Source of the DNA: CAZOGW01 sp964579415
GTDB taxonomy: Bacteria; Actinomycetota; Acidimicrobiia; Spongiisociales; UBA5794
Direction: 5' to 3'
Assembly (NCBI GenBank): GCA_964579415.1
Contig: CAZOGW010000110.1
Span: forward strand, 1-9,882
DNA: 9,882 bases
Made by a program: the position numbers and the translations under genes. Positions 1 through 6,050 of this stretch are shown here, in pieces; the first letter of the stretch is position 1, and every line of letters starts with the position of its first letter. Below the pieces are notes generated by a model that did no database searches, was not told where the DNA came from, and saw only the letters and a program-made list of their open reading frames with translations.

Positions 1-32
1 AGGTCATCGAACACGGACATCACATCAGCCAT
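1..32 (-). CDS. 5' end of an unidentified leftward gene (partial)
   Basis: An ATG at 32-30 opens a leftward frame (MADVMSVFDDL...) that leaves the window after 11 codons. There is no good Shine-Dalgarno. Instead the ATG lies 7 nt after a TATGGT -10 element, the spacing expected of a leaderless mRNA. A second in-frame ATG (20-18) is an alternative start. The promoter carries a perfect SOS box, so the product is probably part of the DNA-damage response. Eleven residues are too few to name it. The reading frame is supported by the promoter geometry rather than by homology. Confidence 0.45.
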   Translation of the reverse strand, partial: MADVMSVFDD

Positions 33-39
33 ACCCACC

Positions 40-68
40 ACCATACACGAACACATGTTCGATGTCAA
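40..68 (-). promoter_or_regulatory. Leaderless-type promoter of the leftward gene
   Basis: Reading leftward, a perfect -35 TTGACA (68-63) is followed by a 17-bp spacer and a -10 TATGGT (45-40). The ATG at 32 begins 7 nt after the -10, so the predicted start of transcription coincides with or touches the start codon. The spacer is occupied by the LexA box at 48-61, which would block RNA polymerase directly when LexA is bound. Confidence 0.7.
48..61. promoter_or_regulatory. LexA (SOS) box
   Basis: The sequence CGAACACATGTTCG is a perfect match on both strands to the Gram-positive/actinobacterial LexA operator CGAACRNRYGTTYG (half-sites CGAAC and GTTCG, 4-bp centre). It lies wholly between the -35 and -10 of the leftward promoter, the usual repressing position. 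The match and its position are seen in the sequence; control by LexA follows from the known consensus. Confidence 0.78.
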
Positions 69-87
69 ACGATGCGGAGGGAGCTCA

Positions 88-113
88 CGACATGACAGGC
101 ACCTGTCATGTCG
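88..113. promoter_or_regulatory. Perfect 26-bp palindrome (operator or hairpin)
   Basis: Two perfect 12-bp arms, CGACATGACAGG and its reverse complement, flank a 2-bp centre (CA). The centre of the element lies about 32-37 bp upstream of the -35 of the leftward promoter, suiting an activator or a second repressor. As RNA it could fold as an 11-bp stem with a four-base loop about 90 nt downstream of the lpdA stop, but no T-tract follows on either strand. A dimeric regulator site (for example of the TetR or GntR type) or a U-less terminator are both possible. The symmetry is certain, the role is not. Confidence 0.6.
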
Positions 114-172
114 AGCCGGGTTCCGACGGAGAAGAGCCTCCGGAAATCGCGGAAGCCGCGTACTCCCGCTAG
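92..172 (+). CDS. Possible 26-residue small ORF
   Basis: An ATG at 92 follows a strong Shine-Dalgarno (GGAGGGAG at 76-83, GGAG ending 8 nt before the ATG). It opens a 26-codon acidic ORF ending in TAG at 170-172, just before the heptamer array; the array rule (repeats follow stop codons) would then hold on this side too. An in-frame ATG at 62 would add ten residues. Against it: the first seven codons lie in the palindrome, third-position GC is only about two thirds (much lower than in the neighbouring genes), there is no recognisable motif or membrane segment, and no clear rightward promoter. Confidence 0.2.
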   Translation: MTGTCHVEPGSDGEEPPEIAEAAYSR

Positions 173-174
173 AG

Positions 175-202
175 GTAGTACGTAGTACGTAGTACGTAGT
201 AC
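175..202. repeat. Heptamer array A, (GTAGTAC)x4
   Basis: Four perfect copies of GTAGTAC (GTACTAC on the other strand) lie end to end, one base beyond the lpdA stop codon (206-204). The same GTACTAC unit occurs once in the array at 7839-7912, so the two arrays belong to one repeat family. The sequence shows no inverted partner and no terminator T-tract here. Confidence 0.92.
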
Positions 203-203
203 G

Positions 204-1571
204 CTATTCTGCCGCTTCGGAGATGCTCTCCACCAGGCTGGGGTGGACCATGAGGGTCTCGGCGAGGACCTCCACCTGAAGGCGGGCCTGGACGGCGATG
301 GCGATGCCGGCGATGAGCTCGGAGGCGTGATGGCCGACGACGGTGCCGCCGAGGACGACGCGGGTCGCCGGGTCGTAGATCACCTTGAGGAAGCCGCGGG
401 GCTGGCCCTGGATCAGCGCCCTGGGGTTGGCGGCGAAGGGAACCTTGGTGATGCGCACCTTGCGGCCCTCGGCGGCGGCGTCGACCTCCTCCAGACCCAC
501 CGAGGCGATCTCCGGTTCGGTGAAGATCGCCTGCGCCACCTTGCGGTAGTCGAGCGGCACCACCTCGTGCCCGGTGACGTGCCGGGCGATCTTGCGGCCC
601 TGCATCGCCGCCACCGACGACAGCGGCATCTGCCCGGTGACGTCGCCGGCGGCGTAGACGTTGGGCACCGAGGTGCGCTGGTACTCGTCGACGTCGACGA
701 ACCCGCGGGACGTCTCGACGCCGATCTCCTCCAGGCCGAGCCCGGTGGTGTTGGGCACCGACCCCACAGCCAGCAGTATGTGTGAGCCTTGCACGATGCG
801 GCCGTCGGCGGTCTCGACCTCGACGCCTGCCTCGGTGCGGCGGGCGGCGCTCCCCCGCGAGCCCTTGAGCAACTGCACACCCCGCTCGATGAAGTCCTCC
901 TCCAGCACCATCGCCACCTCGGGATCGCGGTGCGGGAGGACATGATGGCGGCTCACCAGGAGCGTCACCCGGGATCCCAGGCTGGAGAAGATGTGAACCA
1001 TCTCCACGCCGGTGACCCCCGAGCCGATGACGATGATGTGCTCGGGCAACTCGGGCAGCCCGTAGGCGTGGCGTGTGGTGAGGATGCGCTCGCCGTCGAC
1101 AGCCGCCCAGTCGGGGACCCACGGGTTGGCGCCGGTCGACACCAGGGCGGAGTCGAAGGGGAGGGCCTGCTCGGTGCCGTCATCCCGCGTCACGGCGACA
1201 CTGCCCGTCGACGTGAACCGCCCCCGGCCGCGGACGATGTCGACACCCTGGGACTCCAGCATCTTGACGGCGCCGCCGGCGAGCGAGGCGGTGATGTGTT
1301 CCAGATGGGAGGTGAGCCGGCCCATGTCGAGGTCGACATGCCCGGCGTCGCTGAGCCCGAGCCGGCCCGCCGAGCGGATCGCCGCCAGGCGCATCGAGCT
1401 CGACACCATCGCCTTGGAGGGGATGCAATCCCACATGTGGGAGGCGCCGCCGACGATGCTGTCCTCCACCAGTGTCACCCGCGCTCCCAGCGTGGCCGCC
1501 GCGGTGGCCGCGGCGTGCCCCGCCGGGCCACCGCCGACGACGACGAAGCGGAGGCGGTCTTCTGGGTCCAC
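204..1571 (-). CDS. lpdA: LpdA-like NAD(P)H quinone reductase (disulfide-less lipoamide-dehydrogenase family)
   Basis: This is a flavoprotein of the pyridine nucleotide-disulfide oxidoreductase family, 455 residues. The FAD-binding GGGPAG is at 13-18, the NAD(P)-binding GSGVTG at 183-188, the second FAD motif AAGD at 307-310, and a C-terminal dimerisation domain follows. The active-site segment reads GGASHMWDCIPSK: the first Cys of the usual CxxxxC is Ser44, only Cys49 remains, so dithiol chemistry is impossible. The His-Glu pair of the dimer interface is retained (His443, Glu448). Overall it resembles mycobacterial LpdA (Rv3303c), a NAD(P)H quinone reductase that also lost the disulfide. It is probably cytoplasmic and reduces quinones. 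The GTG at 1571 was chosen because GGAG lies 6 nt upstream; a TTG at 1583 would add four residues without a ribosome site. It lies downstream of the mutase on the same strand, 136 nt away. Function is inferred from the family. Confidence 0.88.
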   Translation of the reverse strand: MDPEDRLRFVVVGGGPAGHAAATAAATLGARVTLVEDSIVGGASHMWDCIPSKAMVSSSMRLAAIRSAGRLGLSDAGHVDLDMGRLTSHLEHITASLAGGAVKMLESQGVDIVRGRGRFTSTGSVAVTRDDGTEQALPFDSALVSTGANPWVPDWAAVDGERILTTRHAYGLPELPEHIIVIGSGVTGVEMVHIFSSLGSRVTLLVSRHHVLPHRDPEVAMVLEEDFIERGVQLLKGSRGSAARRTEAGVEVETADGRIVQGSHILLAVGSVPNTTGLGLEEIGVETSRGFVDVDEYQRTSVPNVYAAGDVTGQMPLSSVAAMQGRKIARHVTGHEVVPLDYRKVAQAIFTEPEIASVGLEEVDAAAEGRKVRITKVPFAANPRALIQGQPRGFLKVIYDPATRVVLGGTVVGHHASELIAGIAIAVQARLQVEVLAETLMVHPSLVESISEAAE

Positions 1572-1577
1572 TGGGCT

Positions 1578-1581
1578 CTCC
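1578..1581 (-). promoter_or_regulatory. Ribosome binding site deciding the lpdA start
   Basis: GGAG lies 6 nt upstream of the GTG at 1571. This site would fall inside the coding sequence if the TTG at 1583 were used, and no Shine-Dalgarno precedes that TTG. Confidence 0.6.
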
Positions 1582-1602
1582 AAGGTTCGTTGGGTGCGGG
1601 GA

Positions 1603-1671
1603 GGTACTTGGTACCTGGTATTTGGTATCCGGAGCCACGCTCCACATACCAGGTACTAAGTACCAAGTACC
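1603..1671. repeat. Heptamer array B, arranged as a large inverted repeat
   Basis: The left arm holds four degenerate heptamers (GTACTTG, GTACCTG, GTATTTG, GTATCCG from 1604). The right arm, read on the other strand, holds GTACTTG, GTACTTA, GTACCTG and GTATGTG. The 26-bp arms 1603-1628 and 1646-1671 match at 22 positions. Between them GGAGC-CAC-GCTCC (1631-1643) forms a perfect inner stem, so the whole element can fold into one long nested hairpin. It fills the mutase-lpdA spacer and could act as a processing or termination site. No T-tract follows on either strand. Confidence 0.88.
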
Positions 1672-1684
1672 CCTTGCTCACCGC

Positions 1685-1706
1685 ATCGTTGCAGGATCTG
1701 CACGAT
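1685..1706 (-). terminator. Hairpin just after the mutase stop
   Basis: In the mutase transcript ATCGTGCAG pairs with CTGC plus ACGAT (a 9-bp stem with one bulged A) around a 3-nt loop, starting one base after the TGA. There is no U-tract, so it may be a U-less terminator or an mRNA 3'-end stabiliser rather than a classic intrinsic terminator. Together with the repeat at 1603-1671 it argues that lpdA may have its own promoter. Confidence 0.35.
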
Positions 1707-1707
1707 C

Positions 1708-3294
1708 TCAATAACCGGCACGGTAACGGCCGAAGGCCTCGGTCAGGGTCGCCGAGACCTCGCCGACGGTGGCCAGGGCGGCGAGAGCTTGCTTCATCGG
1801 GTAGAGCAGGTTGCCATCACCCCGTGCGGTAGCGGCGACGTCGGCGAGGGCGGCGTCGACGGCAGCCTGGTCGCGACGCTCACGCACCGACCGGGTGCGG
1901 GCCACCTGGTCGGGTTCCAGCGCCGGGTCGATCTCCAGCGCCGGAGTCGGTGGGTCACCGGCGCCGACGAAGCGGTTGACTCCCACCTGGACGCTGTCCC
2001 CCGCCTCGATGCGACGGGCCTCGGCATAGGCGGCGTCCTCGATGTGTCGCTGCTGGAAGCCGGCCTCGATGGCGGCGACGGCACCACCGAGGGCGTCGAT
2101 CTCCTCGATGAGGGCCATCGCCTCGACCTCGACGGCGTCGGTGAGCGACTCCACCAGGTACGAGCCGGCCAGCGGGTCCACCTCGGCGGTCACACCGGAC
2201 TCGTGGCCGAGGATCTGCTGGGTGCGCAGCGCCAGGCGCGCTGCCTGCTCGGTGGGAAGGCCCAGTGCCTCGTCGAAGGCGTTGGTGTGCAGCGACTGGG
2301 TGCCGCCGAGGACCGCCGCCAGCGCCTGGTAGGCGGTGCGCACCACGTTGTTGAGCGGCTGCTGAGCGGTGAGCGTCGACCCGGCGGTCTGGGTGTGGAA
2401 CCGCATCTTCCACGACGCCTCCGACTTCGCTCCCACCCGGTGGCGCATCAGCCGGGCCCACATGCGGCGGGCTGCCCGGAACTTGGCCACCTCCTCCAGC
2501 AGGTCGTTGTGAGAGTTCCAGAAGAACGAGAGCCGGGGGGCGAAGACGTCGACGTCGAGGCCGGCGGCCCGGGCCGCCTCTACGTAGGCGAGGCCGTTGG
2601 CGATGGTGAACGCCACCTCCTGGGAGGCGGTCGATCCAGCCTCCCTGATGTGGTAGCCGCTGATGGAGATGGTGTTCCAGTTGGGCAGCTCGGCGGCGCA
2701 GTAGGCGAACAGGTCGGTGACCAGCCGCATCGACGGCGCCACCGGGTAGATGTACGTCCCGCGGGCGATGTACTCCTTGAGGATGTCGTTCTGCACGGTG
2801 CCGCGGATGTCGGCGGGCGCCACACCCTGCTCCTCGGCGACGATCTGGTACAGCAGCAGGAGGACGGCCGCGGTGGCGTTGATGGTCATCGACGTCGATA
2901 CGTCACCGAGCGGGAGCCCGCCGAGGAGGGTGCGCATGTCGTCGACCGAGTCGATGGCGACGCCGACCTTGCCCACCTCGCCGGCGGCGCGGGGATCGTC
3001 GCTGTCCAACCCCATCTGGGTGGGTAGGTCGAAGGCGACACTGAGACCGGTCTGGCCCGCATCCAGCAGCGCCCGGAACCGCTCGTTGGTGGCCGCCGCC
3101 GTGCCGAACCCGGCGTACTGGCGCATCGTCCACAGCCGGCCCTGGTACATGGTGGCGTAGGGCCCGCGGGTGTAGGGAAACCCGCCGGGGGCGCCGAGCT
3201 GGGTTTCGGGGTTCCAGCCGCCCAACGCCGAAGGGTCGGAGGAGACACCGGTGCGCTCCCCGGAGCCCTCGTCGAATTCACCGAGGTTGCTCAC
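1708..3294 (-). CDS. Methylmalonyl-CoA mutase large (catalytic) subunit without B12 domain
   Basis: This is the TIM-barrel catalytic subunit of an adenosylcobalamin-dependent acyl-CoA mutase, expected to interconvert succinyl-CoA and R-methylmalonyl-CoA in propionate metabolism. It is 528 residues long from the chosen start. Aligned by eye with Propionibacterium MutB, it keeps the substrate determinants Tyr89 and Arg207 (here Tyr60 in TMRQYAGF and Arg178 in EYIARGTYIY) and His244 (here His215 in SISGYH). Isobutyryl-CoA mutases carry Phe and Gln at the first two positions, so a methylmalonyl-type substrate is favoured. The chain stops at FGRYRAGY, where fused mutases continue into the B12-binding domain; that small subunit is not in the window. 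The GTG at 3294 is preceded by GGGAG (3303-3299). ATGs at 3375 and 3309 are longer alternatives without a ribosome site, and the extra N-terminal residues look unlike the family. Confidence 0.9.
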   Translation of the reverse strand: MSNLGEFDEGSGERTGVSSDPSALGGWNPETQLGAPGGFPYTRGPYATMYQGRLWTMRQYAGFGTAAATNERFRALLDAGQTGLSVAFDLPTQMGLDSDDPRAAGEVGKVGVAIDSVDDMRTLLGGLPLGDVSTSMTINATAAVLLLLYQIVAEEQGVAPADIRGTVQNDILKEYIARGTYIYPVAPSMRLVTDLFAYCAAELPNWNTISISGYHIREAGSTASQEVAFTIANGLAYVEAARAAGLDVDVFAPRLSFFWNSHNDLLEEVAKFRAARRMWARLMRHRVGAKSEASWKMRFHTQTAGSTLTAQQPLNNVVRTAYQALAAVLGGTQSLHTNAFDEALGLPTEQAARLALRTQQILGHESGVTAEVDPLAGSYLVESLTDAVEVEAMALIEEIDALGGAVAAIEAGFQQRHIEDAAYAEARRIEAGDSVQVGVNRFVGAGDPPTPALEIDPALEPDQVARTRSVRERRDQAAVDAALADVAATARGDGNLLYPMKQALAALATVGEVSATLTEAFGRYRAGY

Positions 3295-3428
3295 CAATCT
3301 CCCTATCATCCTGTCGTGCGCATCGAGCCGAGACGATGCTACCTGCGGGAACCATCCCGACCGGGCAGCCGTCATACATCGAGAGAGCGCAGCAGGCCGC
3401 AGCCAGGTAGCCCCGAGCCAATAGGTCC
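3295..3428. other. Divergent spacer between mutase and ponA
   Basis: This 134-bp stretch must hold both outward promoters. For the mutase a possible -10 TAGCAT (3341-3336, leftward) would give a leader of about 35 nt containing the GGGAG site, but no convincing -35 precedes it. For ponA I see only a weak AGG 3 nt before the ATG and no clear promoter. No operator-like symmetry stands out. Confidence 0.4.
3299..3303 (-). promoter_or_regulatory. Ribosome binding site favouring the GTG start of the mutase
   Basis: GGGAG lies 4 nt before the GTG at 3294. The upstream ATGs at 3309 and 3375 have no comparable site. The spacing is slightly short, so the choice is moderate. Confidence 0.45.
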
Positions 3429-5996
3429 ATGGATCCCAACATCCACATCGAAGAACGCCGCGACCGACGCGGCAAACGCCTCTCCTCGCTGGCGCTGCTG
3501 ACCGTGATCGCCCTGCTGGGCGGATCGGTGTTCGGCCTGTTCGGCTTCCTCGAGCTCAACGCCGCCTTCGGCACCGCCCAGGACCTCGAAGAGCGCTACA
3601 TCTGCGACCCGACCGAATATGAGCTGGACTTTCCCGAGATCTCCCGCCTCTCCGAGGTCTACACCGCCGACGGCGTTCTCCTCGGCCTGCTCACCGAGCG
3701 CAACAGCCAGCCGACTTCGATCGCCGACGTCCCCGACACCGTCAAGTACGCCGTACTCGCCGCCGAGGACTCCAACTTCTACGAGCACGAGGGCGTCGAC
3801 TTCCGGGGCATCATCCGCGCCGCAGCACTCAACTTCCGCAACGACGCCACCGTCGGCGGCTCCACCATCACCCAGCAGGTGGTGAAGCAGAACTTCCTCA
3901 CCGACGACCTCACCATCGAACGCAAGCTGTGCGAGGCCGTGATCGCCGCCGAGTTGGAGAAGCAGTACACCAAGGACGAGATCCTCGAGTACTACATGAA
4001 CTCGGTGTTCTACGGGGCCAACGCCTACGGGGTGAAAGCCGCCGCCCAGGAGTACTACGGCAAGGACCTCGCCGAGGTGAGCGTCGCCGAGGCTGCCGCC
4101 ATGGTGGTGCCCATCCGCAACCCGTCCCTCTACAACCTGCGGGAGAACCCGGAGGGAGTCACCCGGCGCCGCAACGACGTCATCCGGCAGATGGTGGAGA
4201 AGGAGTTCATCTCCCCCGAACAGGGTGAAGCCGCCCTCGACGAGCCGCTGCGGGTGGTCCCCCACGAAGAGCAGGAGATCGTCTCCCCCCAGGTGTTCAT
4301 CGCCGCCCGTGAGGAGCTGCTCAACAACCCCGACCTGGGCCTGGGCGCCACCTACGCCGAGCGCAAGAAGGCGCTCTTCGGCTGCCCTGCGTCCGATACC
4401 GAGTGCGAGGGTGGTGGCGGCCTCAAGATCTCGGTGACGGTGAACAAGGAGTGGAACGACGAGGCCACCCGGATCCTGAAGTCCTGGTTCCAGGACACCC
4501 AGGGGCCCACCGGCGCCATCGCCATGATCGAGAACAGCACCGGGGCGCTGCGGGTCATGGCCTCGGGCACCGAGTTCGGCACCGACATCGAAGCCGGCGA
4601 GCGACCCTACGACCTGGTCACCAAGGGGAAGCGCCAGGCCGGGTCGGCGTTCAAGACCATGGGCCTGGTGGCGGCGCTCGAGTACGGAGCGCAGGCAGGC
4701 TGGGAGATCACCCTGGGCAGCTTCTGGGACCAGACCAGCCCTCTGGAGATCGACTGCGGCTTCCCCTGCGGGCCCCGGGGCAACATCTGGCGGGTGAGCA
4801 ACGCCGGTGGCGGCGGCTCCGGCGTGCGCAGCCTGGAGTCGGCCACCGCCGCTTCCACCAACGTCGTCTACGCCCAGGTGGCCGTGGCCGTCGGAGCCGA
4901 GAACATCGTGGAGATGTCGCACCGGCTCGGCATCGAGTCGCCGCTGGCTCCGGTGCCCTCCATCGTGCTCGGCAGCCAGTCGGTGAGCCCCTTCGAGATG
5001 GCCTCCGCCTACTCCACCATCGCCAACTACGGCGCCAAGGTCGACCCCTACATCATCGAGCGCATCGAGGACGTCGACGGCAACGTCGTCTACGAGCACG
5101 AGACGGTCAAGGAGCAGGTGATCGACCCGTCGATGGCAGCCGCGGTGGTCGAGACCCTGGAGCAGATCCCCCGCTCCGGCACCGGCACCGCCGCCAACAT
5201 CGGTCGCCCCTCCGCCGGTAAGACGGGGACCGCGCAGAACTACCGCGACGTCTGGTACGTCGGGTTCATCCCGCAGTACTCGACGGCGGTGTGGTCGGGC
5301 TACCCCGACGGGCAGGTGGAGTTGGAGAACTTCACCGTTTTCAACGACGTCACCGGCCGGCCCCAGCACTACTCCCGTGCCTTCGGCGGGACGCTCACGG
5401 CGCCGATCTGGGCCCAGTTCATGCGCTACATCACCGAGGACCTGCCCGAGAGGGACTTCCCCGACCAGCCGGAAGGCACCAGCGAATGGTTCCGCGTCCC
5501 GGAGACCACCGTGCCCGACGTGAGCGGCATGAAGGAGTCCGAGGCGAAGAGGACCATCCAGGGGGCGGGCCTGTTCGCCAACATCGAGATCGTGCCGTCG
5601 GGCGAGCCCAAGGGCACGTTCCTCGGCCAGAGCCCGTCGCCGGGAGCCACCGTGAAGCAGGGCACCCGGGTCACGGTGCGCTACTCGAGCGGCGTGCTTC
5701 CCACCACGCCGAACCTGATCGGGCTGCGCAAGGACGAGGTCGCCGGCGCCATCACCGCGCACAACAGCGCCAGCGGCACCAACCTGAGCCACAGCTTCGC
5801 CAACCAGCCCACCGACGACCGCTCCCTGTGGGGCCGGGTCGTGTCCACCTCACCTGGTCCGGGCGCATCCATCTCCGTCGACGGCACCATCACCGTCTAC
5901 ATCGGCGTCCAGCCCGACGACCCGCCGGACGATGACGGGGGCGACGGAGACGAGGACGGCGGAGACGACGACGGCGGGGACGACGGAGGCGGCTGA
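3429..5996 (+). CDS. ponA: Class A penicillin-binding protein (PonA-type) with two PASTA domains and an acidic tail
   Basis: This is a bifunctional peptidoglycan synthase of 855 residues, anchored in the membrane with its enzymatic domains outside. A basic N-terminus (RRDRRGKR) precedes one membrane segment (about 19-42). The glycosyltransferase 51 domain shows the EDSNFYEHEG motif with catalytic Glu113, GGSTITQQ at 143-150, and RKLCEA with the second Glu169. The transpeptidase shows the acylation motif SAFK (Ser406-Lys409), STN (476-478) and KTGT (598-601). Two PASTA domains follow (about 694-753 and 757-826), as in Gram-positive PBPs. The last 27 residues are almost only Asp, Gly and Glu, unlike the proline-rich tails of mycobacterial PonA. 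Cysteine pairs 319/326 and 443/447 in the exported part could form disulfides. The start is the first ATG, with a weak AGG just upstream. Family assignment is certain; the symbol is by analogy. Confidence 0.95.
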   Translation: MDPNIHIEERRDRRGKRLSSLALLTVIALLGGSVFGLFGFLELNAAFGTAQDLEERYICDPTEYELDFPEISRLSEVYTADGVLLGLLTERNSQPTSIADVPDTVKYAVLAAEDSNFYEHEGVDFRGIIRAAALNFRNDATVGGSTITQQVVKQNFLTDDLTIERKLCEAVIAAELEKQYTKDEILEYYMNSVFYGANAYGVKAAAQEYYGKDLAEVSVAEAAAMVVPIRNPSLYNLRENPEGVTRRRNDVIRQMVEKEFISPEQGEAALDEPLRVVPHEEQEIVSPQVFIAAREELLNNPDLGLGATYAERKKALFGCPASDTECEGGGGLKISVTVNKEWNDEATRILKSWFQDTQGPTGAIAMIENSTGALRVMASGTEFGTDIEAGERPYDLVTKGKRQAGSAFKTMGLVAALEYGAQAGWEITLGSFWDQTSPLEIDCGFPCGPRGNIWRVSNAGGGGSGVRSLESATAASTNVVYAQVAVAVGAENIVEMSHRLGIESPLAPVPSIVLGSQSVSPFEMASAYSTIANYGAKVDPYIIERIEDVDGNVVYEHETVKEQVIDPSMAAAVVETLEQIPRSGTGTAANIGRPSAGKTGTAQNYRDVWYVGFIPQYSTAVWSGYPDGQVELENFTVFNDVTGRPQHYSRAFGGTLTAPIWAQFMRYITEDLPERDFPDQPEGTSEWFRVPETTVPDVSGMKESEAKRTIQGAGLFANIEIVPSGEPKGTFLGQSPSPGATVKQGTRVTVRYSSGVLPTTPNLIGLRKDEVAGAITAHNSASGTNLSHSFANQPTDDRSLWGRVVSTSPGPGASISVDGTITVYIGVQPDDPPDDDGGDGDEDGGDDDGGDDGGG

Positions 5997-6006
5997 GAGG
6001 CCCGCT

Positions 6007-6030
6007 GCCCCCCCACCAGGGGGCGTTTCT
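6007..6030 (+). terminator. Candidate intrinsic terminator after ponA
   Basis: GCCCCC (6007-6012) pairs with GGGGGC (6019-6024) around a 6-nt loop, followed by GTTTCT. The stem is short but all G-C and begins 11 nt after the ponA stop. The T-run is weak. It separates ponA from the ABC gene. Confidence 0.5.
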
Positions 6031-6038
6031 CGAGGCGG

Positions 6039-6044
6039 TAGCCT
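6039..6044 (+). promoter_or_regulatory. Possible -10 element of a leaderless start for the ABC gene
   Basis: TAGCCT (matching TAnnnT) ends 6 nt before the ATG at 6051, and that ATG lacks a Shine-Dalgarno at a useful distance. The geometry is like the promoters at 40-68 and 7953-7982, but there is no recognisable -35, so this is weaker. Confidence 0.35.
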
Positions 6045-6050
6045 GGTCAG

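Noticed and set aside
175..202. CRISPR-like or satellite array
   Set aside because: Seven-bp units without spacers are simple tandem repeats, not CRISPR; no cas genes are present.
3295..3375. N-terminal extension of the mutase from ATG 3375 or 3309
   Set aside because: No Shine-Dalgarno, extra residues unlike the family, and it would consume the divergent promoter region; kept only as an alternative start.
3372..5792. Very long open frame antisense to ponA
   Set aside because: It is the mirror of GC-biased codons in a gene with unmistakable PBP motifs; the translated antisense has no domain and an unnatural Gly/Val/Leu/Asp composition.
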